DNA from: Bordetella parapertussis
GTDB taxonomy: Bacteria; Pseudomonadota; Gammaproteobacteria; Burkholderiales; Burkholderiaceae_A
Assembly: GCA_945877235.1 (NCBI GenBank)
Contig: CAMCRF010000004.1
Coordinates: forward strand, 92,045 to 156,044
Length of the DNA: 64,000 bases
Direction of reading: 5' to 3'
Under the pieces are notes generated by a model. The model worked only from the letters and a program-made list of their open reading frames with translations. It had not been told where the DNA came from and made no database searches. Numbering within the stretch: position 1 is the stretch's first letter; each line of letters starts with the position of its first letter. Positions 52,884-60,658 of this stretch are shown piece by piece. The translations under genes and the position numbers were made by a program.

Positions 52884-53136
52884 GCAAAAGCGGCCCGACT
52901 GTTGGTCGTGCCATTATTTCGCCATTAGCTGGGATCCCCGCATGCCCTATGCATGCAAGCTCATGGGGTTTAAGAGCAAGGTCACGCCTTGCCTCGAGGT
53001 GGTCTCGGCAGACGGAAGAATATGTATGGGCTTCACGCCCAAATCAGAGGTTCCAAGCCTTCAGCCCACTCCACCTGTCAAGAAGCCACGCCCGCGCGCA
53101 AAGCCACGGGGCCGACTGGTCAATATTCGTGTCTAG
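52852..53136 (+). CDS. Small Cys-rich, probably metal-binding protein
   Basis: 94 residues from TTG 52852, the start best supported by an AGGA 6 bases upstream; no ATG precedes the first cysteines. Cysteines in DCWSCHYFAISWD, then MPYACKLMGFKSK, CLEV and ICMGF suggest a small zinc-type or redox fold. A basic Pro-rich tail follows. It overlaps the upstream gene by 32 bp, so the two are likely cotranslated. Confidence 0.55.
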   Translation: MTTSAKTETAEQKRPDCWSCHYFAISWDPRMPYACKLMGFKSKVTPCLEVVSADGRICMGFTPKSEVPSLQPTPPVKKPRPRAKPRGRLVNIRV

Positions 53137-53561
53137 CGACCCACGGTGGCGGCCGTACCGCTCTCGTTGACTTTTGCGATTCGGGTGGAGGCGTCTCCAC
53201 TGATGCTATAGATGTTTGAGACCGCGTAGAGCAGGTCGTTAATAACGAACTGTGACTTTGGCCCTCGCGCACAGAGCTCCCCGGCCATGAAGCGCATAGA
53301 GGTCAAACCGGCTGGAAGAAACTGGCTGGTCCGAATCAATGCGACCGAGGCGTTGCCTTTTCTGACCAGTAGCGTCTCAGAGCCGGAGAGCTCAAAGGTC
53401 ATGCCATCGACAGGAACACAGATGTTTGAAGAGACAACCGCGGGCGGCGGAAGATCGGCCGGAGTGGGTGCAGGCTGTGCCAAGGCAGCAGAGTGGACCA
53501 GCCCTAGCCCTATCCCAATACCCAGAATCCGTCGTGTGGAATGCCACCGATTTTGCGCCAT
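53133..53561 (-). CDS. Exported protein of unknown function
   Basis: 142 residues from ATG 53561. A Sec-type signal peptide (RRILGIGIGLGLVHSAALAQ) is followed by a Pro-rich linker and a domain with two cysteines (CVPVDGMTFELSGSETLLVR and later ELCARGPKSQFVINDLLYAV). No family is recognised. It overlaps the convergent Cys-rich gene by 4 bp and diverges from the Sel1 gene. A GCCGATAA box directly upstream hints at FliA control. Confidence 0.65.
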   Translation of the reverse strand: MAQNRWHSTRRILGIGIGLGLVHSAALAQPAPTPADLPPPAVVSSNICVPVDGMTFELSGSETLLVRKGNASVALIRTSQFLPAGLTSMRFMAGELCARGPKSQFVINDLLYAVSNIYSISGDASTRIAKVNESGTAATVGR

Positions 53562-53568
53562 ACTTGGT

Positions 53569-53595
53569 TTATCGGCTTTTTTTCTCGTGAGTTGA
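53569..53595 (-). promoter_or_regulatory. Possible sigma-28 promoter for the exported protein
   Basis: Minus strand TCAACTCA-N11-GCCGATAA: a perfect -10 and spacing, weak -35. The -10 ends 8 bp before the ATG, so the mRNA would be leaderless if this start is right. Confidence 0.38.
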
Positions 53596-53597
53596 GC

Positions 53598-54338
53598 ATG
53601 CGCGTCGTGGGTTTCTTCATTCTGTTGTTTTTTTGCGGGTCCGCTTGGGCACAGGCGCTCACGCAGCAAGACCCAAATCGGCCCTTTAGCCCCGAGCTAG
53701 AGGCCGGACTGAATGCGGTGGAGCGCAAACACTACGCTACTGCGCTGCGGGCCTTTCGACCCCAGGCCGATGCCGGAGAGCCTAGGGCTCAGAACAATTT
53801 GGGCTTCATGTTTGAGCGTGGGCTTGGCGTCACACAGAGTTATGTAGAGGCCATGAACTGGTACCGCAAGGCGGCCGACCAGGGCCTTCCCGAGGCGCAG
53901 TTCAATGTGGCCTCGCTCTATCACAACGGATATGGCGTTGAGGTAAACAACAGCCAGGCGGTTTTCTGGCTCAAGAAGGCGGCCGCCCAGGAGTTGACCG
54001 ACGCGCTTTACCTGCTGGGCGTACATCACCTTGAAGGGAAGGGCACCCGACAGGACCCCATCGCTGCGAAATCTCATTTTCTGCGGGCCGCTCGCCGTGC
54101 GCATGTTGGGGCGCAGTTCATGTCCGCCTACCTCATGCTGAGCGAGGAGGCGGGCAAACCAGATCTGGTCGGCGCACATGCCTGGCTGCTGGTCTCGCAG
54201 ATGAACGGCTTCTCTGGACAAGGGTTGGACGATTTGCTCGCGTTCACCACCCACCGACTCAAGCAGCCCCAAATAGATCTTGCTGCCGCCACGGCTCGGC
54301 GCTGTCGCTCAAGTCGTTACACAGACTGTCCTAAATAA
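53598..54338 (+). CDS. Exported Sel1-repeat protein, possibly MotX-like
   Basis: 246 residues from ATG 53598, giving a clean signal peptide (MRVVGFFILLFFCGSAWAQA). Three or four Sel1 repeats follow (about 63-185): AQNNLGFMFERGLGVTQSYV, AQFNVASLYHNGYGVEVNNS and ALYLLGVHHLEGKGTRQDPI. MotX of the Vibrio T ring is also an exported Sel1 protein. With FlgP/FlgT-like genes in the window, a T-ring role is conceivable but not shown. Confidence 0.78.
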   Translation: MRVVGFFILLFFCGSAWAQALTQQDPNRPFSPELEAGLNAVERKHYATALRAFRPQADAGEPRAQNNLGFMFERGLGVTQSYVEAMNWYRKAADQGLPEAQFNVASLYHNGYGVEVNNSQAVFWLKKAAAQELTDALYLLGVHHLEGKGTRQDPIAAKSHFLRAARRAHVGAQFMSAYLMLSEEAGKPDLVGAHAWLLVSQMNGFSGQGLDDLLAFTTHRLKQPQIDLAAATARRCRSSRYTDCPK

Positions 54339-54396
54339 AGCGGGCGGCAAAGGCCTGCCCCGTCACACTTTGCCGTCGGAAAAGCGTCGCCGCTAA

Positions 54397-54412
54397 TGGC
54401 ACGCGGGTTGCT
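54397..54412 (+). promoter_or_regulatory. Sigma-54 promoter for flrC-fliEFGHIJ
   Basis: TGGCAC-GCGGG-TTGCT is a perfect consensus, 35 bp before the GTG start of the flrC-like gene. The activator gene thus belongs to the sigma-54 class itself, as Vibrio flrC does. Confidence 0.9.
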
Positions 54413-54446
54413 TTTGTCCTTCTGACATTTACGGAGGGGGGACGAC

Positions 54447-55904
54447 GTGACCGATCCAATCGACTGCAACGCACTCTGGCTCGATCCGCATCAGGCTGCC
54501 GGAGAGGTTGAGCGAAGCCGACTCGCGGCAGCGGGCCTGCGGCTCTTGCCGGTGCGCACGCTTGACGACCTTCGCACTGCACTTAAGACTGCGTCCGTGG
54601 TTGTGGTTCGCCTGGTTGGGCGTACCGAACTGCTTGAAGAAGTGCGCTCCTTACTCCGAGGCTTTAAGCAAGACGTACCGGTTGTCTGCAGGATTCACCC
54701 AAATGAGTTTGGACTCGCAGTCGAGGCCATGCGGGCTGGCGCCTGCCATGTCATTCCTTCTGATGATTTCTCAGAGAGCAGCTGGAGCCGAGCCCTCACG
54801 CTTGTGACGCAGGCTGTTTCTCAAATCGGGTCTGCCCCCAAACCAGAGCCCGCGGCTGCAGCCGTTGCGCGACCACCGGCAAAGACCTTCGTATTCGTCG
54901 ACTCCACCAGTCAAAAGCTGCTTGCACTTGCTCAGCGCGTTGCTGCTGCCCAGGTCACGACGTTAATTACTGGCCCCACGGGTGCCGGAAAAGAGGTGCT
55001 CGCTACCGTCATTCATGAGAGTTCACCCAGGGCGGGCGGCCCGTTTGTGGCCTTGAATTGCGGCGCTATTCCTGAGCACCTTATGGAAGATATGCTCTTT
55101 GGGCACGAGAAGGGCGCGTACACGGGCGCAATAGCTCAGCACAAAGGCATCTTTGAGCAGGCGCATGGGGGTACCGTTTTCCTCGATGAGATTGGTGAGA
55201 TGCCCTTGGTGCTCCAAGCCAAGCTCTTGCGTGTCTTGCAGGAAAAGAAGCTCACCCGGCTGGGCGGCCAACAAGCGGTTGAGGTGGATTTTCGACTGGT
55301 TGCAGCGACCAATAAGGATCTGAGGGCAGCCATGGAAGCGCGGGAGTTCCGCGAGGACCTCTACTTTCGCATCAGTACCTTCCGCCTTTCCATTCCTGCA
55401 CTCAAGGACAGACCTGACGACATTATTCCGATGGCAGCGCAGTTTGCGGCCCGCCAGGCGCTTGCTCAGGGTATGACCCATGCGCCTGTGCTTACTGAGG
55501 AGGCGCTCTGCGCTTTGCGTGGATATGCCTGGCCCGGAAATGTTAGGGAGCTCGACAATGTGGTTCAGAGAGCGCTTGTGTTATCGCACGGTGACCGCAT
55601 TGGGGTTGAGCATTTGTTGTTTGACGAAATGCCTGATGGGGGTCAAACCCAGCTGAACTGGTCTGATCTTCCCGTTGTCTTGACCGAGGCCACCGCCCCT
55701 CAGGTTTTCAACGAGCCTGCGGCGATCGCAGTCAATGACGAGCCCATTCGGCTGCAAGACGCTGTCAAGACCAATGAGCACCAGATGATTCTGCGGGCCA
55801 TTGAGACCTCACCCACAAAGGCCGAGGCGGCCAAGCGTTTGGGCATTAGCCCGCGCACGCTGCGCTACAAGATGGCCCAGTTCCGAATTGCAGGTGCCGC
55901 ATGA
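54447..55904 (+). CDS. flrC: Sigma-54-dependent activator FlrC/FleR-like with degenerate receiver
   Basis: 485 residues from GTG 54447 (GGAGG, 9-base spacing). The N-terminal receiver-like domain (about 7-125) lacks the phosphoacceptor: the strand-3 position reads VVVVRLVG with Arg 55, and the usual Lys is also missing. The AAA+ domain (about 148-380) has GPTGAGKE, GAYTGA (F to Y in GAFTGA), GGTVFLDEIGEM and REDLYFRIS. A Fis-type HTH closes it (AEAAKRLGISPRTLRYKMAQ). No FlrB/FleS kinase is adjacent. It probably activates mid-class hook and basal-body genes. Confidence 0.92.
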   Translation: MTDPIDCNALWLDPHQAAGEVERSRLAAAGLRLLPVRTLDDLRTALKTASVVVVRLVGRTELLEEVRSLLRGFKQDVPVVCRIHPNEFGLAVEAMRAGACHVIPSDDFSESSWSRALTLVTQAVSQIGSAPKPEPAAAAVARPPAKTFVFVDSTSQKLLALAQRVAAAQVTTLITGPTGAGKEVLATVIHESSPRAGGPFVALNCGAIPEHLMEDMLFGHEKGAYTGAIAQHKGIFEQAHGGTVFLDEIGEMPLVLQAKLLRVLQEKKLTRLGGQQAVEVDFRLVAATNKDLRAAMEAREFREDLYFRISTFRLSIPALKDRPDDIIPMAAQFAARQALAQGMTHAPVLTEEALCALRGYAWPGNVRELDNVVQRALVLSHGDRIGVEHLLFDEMPDGGQTQLNWSDLPVVLTEATAPQVFNEPAAIAVNDEPIRLQDAVKTNEHQMILRAIETSPTKAEAAKRLGISPRTLRYKMAQFRIAGAA

Positions 55905-56302
55905 TTGAGAAAACCGGACAAGCGGCAGGCATTGCCGACATGATGGCCCAGATTCGCGCCTTTCAGGCCAAGACTCAGGGCGCGGCGATGCCGCCGAACC
56001 TAACTTCTGGCGTTCAGCCCGCTGCCCCCGATTTTGGCGGGGTCATTGAAGGGCTCTCGGTCAATAAGCCTGCTCCCACCAAGCCGACCTTCGGTGAGGT
56101 GGTCAAGAGCTCGATCTCGAATGTGAACGACCTGCAGCAGCGATCGGCTGACCTGCGGGCTGCGTATGAAAAGGGCGAGAACGTTCCGCTGACCGATGTG
56201 GTGCTGAGCATGCAGAAATCATCGCTGGCCTTTGAGGCCACGCTGCAGATCCGCAACAAGGTCATGAAGGCCTACGAAGACATTCTGAACATGCCGGTGT
56301 AA
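55901..56302 (+). CDS. fliE: Flagellar basal-body protein FliE
   Basis: 133 residues. The C-terminal FliE pattern is clear: FGEVVKSSISNVNDLQQRSA, then PLTDVVLSMQKSSLAFEATL and QIRNKVMKAYEDILNMPV. FliE joins the MS ring to the rod. The ATG overlaps the flrC stop (ATGA). Confidence 0.97.
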   Translation: MIEKTGQAAGIADMMAQIRAFQAKTQGAAMPPNLTSGVQPAAPDFGGVIEGLSVNKPAPTKPTFGEVVKSSISNVNDLQQRSADLRAAYEKGENVPLTDVVLSMQKSSLAFEATLQIRNKVMKAYEDILNMPV

Positions 56303-56316
56303 CCAAGGACTGAATC

Positions 56317-58380
56317 ATGGCTGCTGATAACCCCTCCCTCCCCGTACCCGCTGGCGCAGCTGGTCTTCCTGGTGCGCCAGGTGCTGCTGGATCCGGTGCC
56401 CTGGCCACGGTAAGCAATGCTGCCGGCAAGGCCGTGGCTGCCACCAACGTGGCGTCTGAGAAGGCCGTTCAGGCCCTCGAGAAAGGCATCGACCGCATTC
56501 CTGGTTCCCAAAACAATGGCGTGCTCTCGGCCCTCAAGCTCACCCTGCAGTCGCCTTCCGCCAAGAAAGCCATACCGGGCTTGATTGCCATGTTTGTCGT
56601 GGTGGTGTTTGTCGGCCTCTACAACATGATGAACACGCCGGTGAACTATCGTGCCCTGCTGCCCGGCATGCAGGAGTCCGATCAGCAGGCTGCCATTGAG
56701 GCCTTAAAGCTCGCCTCATTTGATGTGAAGGTAGACACCAGCACCGGCTCAATGATGGTGCCCGAGAACAAGTACCACGAGGCACGCATTTACCTAGCTT
56801 CAAAGGGCATTCCGAAGCAGCCCACGCCCACGGGCATTGAGGCACTGAGCACTGAGAACGCCATGACCACGAGCCAGTTCATGGAGCAGGTGAAATACAT
56901 CAAGGCGCTTGAGAACGAGCTTGCCCACAGCATCACCCAAATTGCCACCATTCAGTTTGCGCGGGTCCACCTGGCCCTGCCCAAGCAGAGTGTGTTTGTG
57001 CGCGACCGAGCCCAGCCCAAGGCCTCGGTGGTGGTGACCCCCTTCCAGGGCCGAACCGTCACGGCCGGCCAGGTAGACGCCATTGTGCATCTGGTGTCTT
57101 CAAGTGTGCCCTACCTCGCAGCACAGCACGTAAGCGTGGTGGACAACATTGGCAACCTGCTCACCAATCGCAAAGAGAACACGCCCATGGGCCTTACCGA
57201 GGCGCAGCTGGCACACAAGCAGAACGTAGAGGACACCTATCGCAACCGCATCATGCAGATCCTCGTGCCGGTGTTGGGCGAGGCCAATGTGCGCTCTCAG
57301 GTCGATATCGCCCTAGACTTTACCCAGGTCGAGGCCGCAACCGAGGACTTTGATCGCAACAAGTCGGGCCCCAAGACCCGGTCTGAAGTGCTAGCCGAAG
57401 ACCGCACCCAGCGCTTGAACGCAGAGGGTGTTCCTGGGTCGCTCACCAATGCGCCCCCGCCCCCCGTAGAGCAGACCGACCAGACGGGCGCCAGCAGTGA
57501 TGACCTGCTTCAGGAGAACACCACTCTCTCCAAGCGCGCCACACGCAACTACGAGATGGATAAAACGGTTCGCTATGTGAAGAACCCCATGGGCACCGTG
57601 CAGCGCGTCTCGGTTGCGGTGGTGGTGAACGAAAAAGCGTCGCCCGAAGGCGCAGCCCCCGTTGAATCTAAGCCCGCAGATGGGGCCGCCCCCGCAGAAG
57701 GTTCGGCCGCCAAGCCCGCCATGCTCCACGGGTATAGCCCAGAAGAAATTGAGCGCCTGACCAGCCTGGTCAAGGGCGTGGTTGGATTCCAGGAAGGACG
57801 TGGCGATGTGGTCACCGTCGTGCCTGCTCGGTTTGCGCCACCCGATGAGCCGGTTGTGCCGTGGTATGCCGACGAGGCCATCATGGAGAACGTCAAGATT
57901 GCCATTGCAGCGCTGATCTTCCTGGTCATCCTGCTCACCATCGTGAACCCGGTCATTAACTTCCTCACGGGCCGCACCATGACAGCCGAGCAATTGGCCC
58001 GGATTCAAATGGAGCAGCAGGCTACCGTTGAGGCCAAGGCAAAGGCCGAGCAAGAGGCCGAGGTCGCAGCCAAGCTGGCCTCTGGAGAGATGGTCATGGG
58101 CCCCGATGGCAAGCCCATCTTGGCTTCTGAAATGAAGGAGACCGAGGTCTCTGTCGATGAGATGGGCATGGTCGAACTGGGAGACGGTGAGAGCCTCGAA
58201 GAGATCAAGGCCAAGCTCAAGCCCAAGAAGTCCAGCATCTCCATCGACATGCTCAACACAGCAAATTCGTATGATGACAAGGTGGCGCTCATTCGCTTCC
58301 TGGTGTCCGAGGACTCTGGCCGCGTGGCCAACGTCTTCCGGACACTCATGAGGCCCCAGGGCGAGCCCGCGAAGTCCTAA
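56317..58380 (+). CDS. fliF: Flagellar MS-ring protein FliF
   Basis: 687 residues, larger than the usual 550-570. Two transmembrane helices (about 88-108 and 527-547). The periplasmic ring-building motifs include ALLPGMQESDQQAAIEALKL, and ALENELAHSITQIATIQFAR with VHLALPKQSVFV. The C-terminal FliG-binding tail (about 640-675) reads DDKVALIRFLVSEDSGRVAN. An Ala/Pro-rich N-terminal extension of about 70 residues and a Glu/Ala-rich post-TM2 segment account for the extra length. Confidence 0.97.
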   Translation: MAADNPSLPVPAGAAGLPGAPGAAGSGALATVSNAAGKAVAATNVASEKAVQALEKGIDRIPGSQNNGVLSALKLTLQSPSAKKAIPGLIAMFVVVVFVGLYNMMNTPVNYRALLPGMQESDQQAAIEALKLASFDVKVDTSTGSMMVPENKYHEARIYLASKGIPKQPTPTGIEALSTENAMTTSQFMEQVKYIKALENELAHSITQIATIQFARVHLALPKQSVFVRDRAQPKASVVVTPFQGRTVTAGQVDAIVHLVSSSVPYLAAQHVSVVDNIGNLLTNRKENTPMGLTEAQLAHKQNVEDTYRNRIMQILVPVLGEANVRSQVDIALDFTQVEAATEDFDRNKSGPKTRSEVLAEDRTQRLNAEGVPGSLTNAPPPPVEQTDQTGASSDDLLQENTTLSKRATRNYEMDKTVRYVKNPMGTVQRVSVAVVVNEKASPEGAAPVESKPADGAAPAEGSAAKPAMLHGYSPEEIERLTSLVKGVVGFQEGRGDVVTVVPARFAPPDEPVVPWYADEAIMENVKIAIAALIFLVILLTIVNPVINFLTGRTMTAEQLARIQMEQQATVEAKAKAEQEAEVAAKLASGEMVMGPDGKPILASEMKETEVSVDEMGMVELGDGESLEEIKAKLKPKKSSISIDMLNTANSYDDKVALIRFLVSEDSGRVANVFRTLMRPQGEPAKS

Positions 58381-58398
58381 TGCGAGGAGTACAGAACC

Positions 58399-59481
58399 AT
58401 GCCTGAAGACAACCAGACACCCGCCGCGGCGACACCCGCCGCGCCTGCAGGCCCGACGCCGCTCCCAGAGTCCGTGCTGCAGGAGCTCGAGGAGCTCACC
58501 AATATCCAGCGCGCAGCGGTCCTCATGCTGCTGCTTGGCGAGCAGCAGGCGGCCGACATTATCAAGTACCTGAATCCGAAAGAGGTACAGGCCTTGGGTG
58601 CTGCCATGACGCAGGTGGCTGACCTCTCTCAAGAGGCGGTCAATGCCGTGCTCGATGACTTCATTGCCACCATTAAAAAGCAGACCAGCCTGGGCCTGGG
58701 CAGCAGCGATTATGTTGAGAACGTGCTCAAGCGCGCCCTGGGTGAAGATAAGGCGGCGTCGGTGCTGTCTCGCATCATGCCCGGTGCATCCAGCAAGGGT
58801 CTGGATATTCTGCGGTGGATGGATGCGCGTTCGATTGCCGACATGATTCGGCTCGAGCATCCGCAGGTGATTGCCATTATTTTGTCGGTCTGCGAATTTG
58901 ACGTCGCGGCCGACGTGCTGGCCTTCTTGCCGGCGGAGGTCCGTCCTGAAGTGCTGCGCCGCGTGGCTGCGCTCGAGACGGTTCAGCCCTCAGCCATGCA
59001 AGAGCTCGAGGCCATCATGAAAGACCAGTTCTCCAAGAGCTCTTCAGCAAAGAGTTCGACCTTCGGTGGTGTGAAGGCGGCGGCTCGCATCATGAACTTC
59101 ACCAAGAGCGATTTGGAGTCCCCCATCCTGAATGGCCTGACAGAGCTCGATGCCGATCTCTCGCAGAAGGTGCAAGACAACATGTTCTCCTTTGAGAACC
59201 TCTCGGGCGTGGACAACCGCAGCATTCAGACCCTCATGCGCAGCGTCGAGCAAGACCAGCTCATGGTGGCCCTTAAAGGTGCAACCGAGCCCGTCAAAGA
59301 GAAGTTCTTCGGCAATATGTCCACCCGGGCACGTGCAATGTTCATCGACGAGATGGAGGCCAAGGGACCGCTGCGTCTGACCGATGTGGAAGACGCGCAA
59401 AAGGGCATTATGCGTCTGGCCAAGAAGCTCTCCGACAAGGGCGAGATCATGCTAGCCGGCCGTGGAGACGACTTTGTTTGA
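58399..59481 (+). CDS. fliG: Flagellar motor switch protein FliG
   Basis: 360 residues. N-domain ELTNIQRAAVLMLLLGEQQA; middle domain with IRLEHPQVIAIILSVCEFDV and the EHPQ motif. The C-terminal torque helix region reads RAMFIDEMEAKGPLRLTDVE with the conserved charged residues that meet MotA. An N-terminal Ala/Pro extension of about 30 residues is present. Confidence 0.98.
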   Translation: MPEDNQTPAAATPAAPAGPTPLPESVLQELEELTNIQRAAVLMLLLGEQQAADIIKYLNPKEVQALGAAMTQVADLSQEAVNAVLDDFIATIKKQTSLGLGSSDYVENVLKRALGEDKAASVLSRIMPGASSKGLDILRWMDARSIADMIRLEHPQVIAIILSVCEFDVAADVLAFLPAEVRPEVLRRVAALETVQPSAMQELEAIMKDQFSKSSSAKSSTFGGVKAAARIMNFTKSDLESPILNGLTELDADLSQKVQDNMFSFENLSGVDNRSIQTLMRSVEQDQLMVALKGATEPVKEKFFGNMSTRARAMFIDEMEAKGPLRLTDVEDAQKGIMRLAKKLSDKGEIMLAGRGDDFV

Positions 59482-60658
59482 TGCAGAGCTCTGGCCGCGC
59501 AAGCGGCCGCCCGTTCGCTCGCAGATTGCAAAGCCGGCGCAAGCGGGCGCGCTCTTTCAAGAGCAAGTGCACACCGATCTTGAGCTGAGCCTCACAGCGA
59601 AGAAAGGGAACTCGGGCTTCAAGAAAGGGCTCCCCGAAAAGGTCGTGCACAAGCCCTTTTTGCTGCCGTTCGAGGCCAAGCCGGTCATCGAGGGGGAGCA
59701 TGCCATTCCCCCTTCGGAACAAGAGGCTCTCTCTGGGGAGATCCCGCCTGAAGCGTCCCCACACGAGGCCGTGCCAGAGCCATCGCAACTCGAGGCACAA
59801 CCCGCTGAGGGCAGCACGGATGCGCCCGATCCGGAGCCGCAGCCCGAGTCGGAGCCGGCGCTGGAGCCCACGCTCGAGTCCGAGTCCGAGCCGGAACTCC
59901 AAGGTTCGTCAGACGTGGCCGAAGATGACGGCGTGAGCAGACATCTGCTCGATGAGGCGGCGTTGGAATCCATGCGGCGCGAGGCGCACGAGGCGGGCTT
60001 TGCCCAAGGCAAGGACGCCGGCGCAGAACAAGCTCGGGCAGAGGCTACGCAGGCTGCTCAGGTCGCATTCGCGGCCGAGAGAGAGGCCCTCATTGAGCAA
60101 GGTCGGCAAGAGGCTCGGGCGTCGCTTGAAGAGGCCCTGCGAGAGGAGTTTGAGGCGCCCGCGCGAGAGGCCGCGAATCGACTCAATAAGCTAGCCGATG
60201 ACCTTGCACGTCAGGCTCGCGATACCACGGCATTTCATGAGCCCATGAAGCGCTTGGCCATGCATCTTGCCGAGCAAATGGTGCGGGGTGAACTGACGCT
60301 GTCATCCGCTGCCATCTCCCGGTTAATCGATCGCTCCTTGTCCGAACTGGGTCAGGAGACCCGATCCCCTGTGGCGGTCTATCTGAACCCGAATGACCTC
60401 GCCCAGCTCAGGGCTGGTGACATGGAGCCACCAGACAGCCTCGAGCTGCGTGCGGAGGAGACACTTGCGCCTGGAAGCCTTCGTGTGAGCATGAATGGGG
60501 CCGTCATTGAAGATTTGATTGAAACCCGCCACAAGGCGCTCTGGCGAGCCTTGGTTCAGGATGAGCAGGCCGAACCCCCCCAGAGCTTCTTGAGGAATAT
60601 GGACCTTGTGAAGGAAGCGATGGACGATGTCCTGGACGAGGTGATTGATGCTGAGTGA
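59462..60658 (+). CDS. fliH: Flagellar assembly protein FliH with long acidic insertion
   Basis: 398 residues from GTG 59462; TTG at 59474 with GGAG upstream is equally possible. Typical FliH is about 230-260. The extra length is a Pro/Glu-rich low-complexity region (about 75-155). The FliH core (about 165-385) has helices such as EAHEAGFAQGKDAGAEQARA (GxxxG style) and RLAMHLAEQMVRGELTLSSA. It binds FliI and FliN, regulating the export ATPase. It overlaps both neighbours. Confidence 0.93.
   Translation: METTLFDAELWPRKRPPVRSQIAKPAQAGALFQEQVHTDLELSLTAKKGNSGFKKGLPEKVVHKPFLLPFEAKPVIEGEHAIPPSEQEALSGEIPPEASPHEAVPEPSQLEAQPAEGSTDAPDPEPQPESEPALEPTLESESEPELQGSSDVAEDDGVSRHLLDEAALESMRREAHEAGFAQGKDAGAEQARAEATQAAQVAFAAEREALIEQGRQEARASLEEALREEFEAPAREAANRLNKLADDLARQARDTTAFHEPMKRLAMHLAEQMVRGELTLSSAAISRLIDRSLSELGQETRSPVAVYLNPNDLAQLRAGDMEPPDSLELRAEETLAPGSLRVSMNGAVIEDLIETRHKALWRALVQDEQAEPPQSFLRNMDLVKEAMDDVLDEVIDAE

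Noticed and set aside
53562..53669. Longer start for the exported protein ending at 53133 (from 53669)
   Set aside because: It would bury the signal peptide behind 36 residues and overlap the divergent Sel1 gene.
57391..58860. A 489-codon minus-strand open frame over fliF and fliG
   Set aside because: It lies opposite two certain genes; its composition (His/Leu/Gly-rich) is a typical reverse shadow with no start context.
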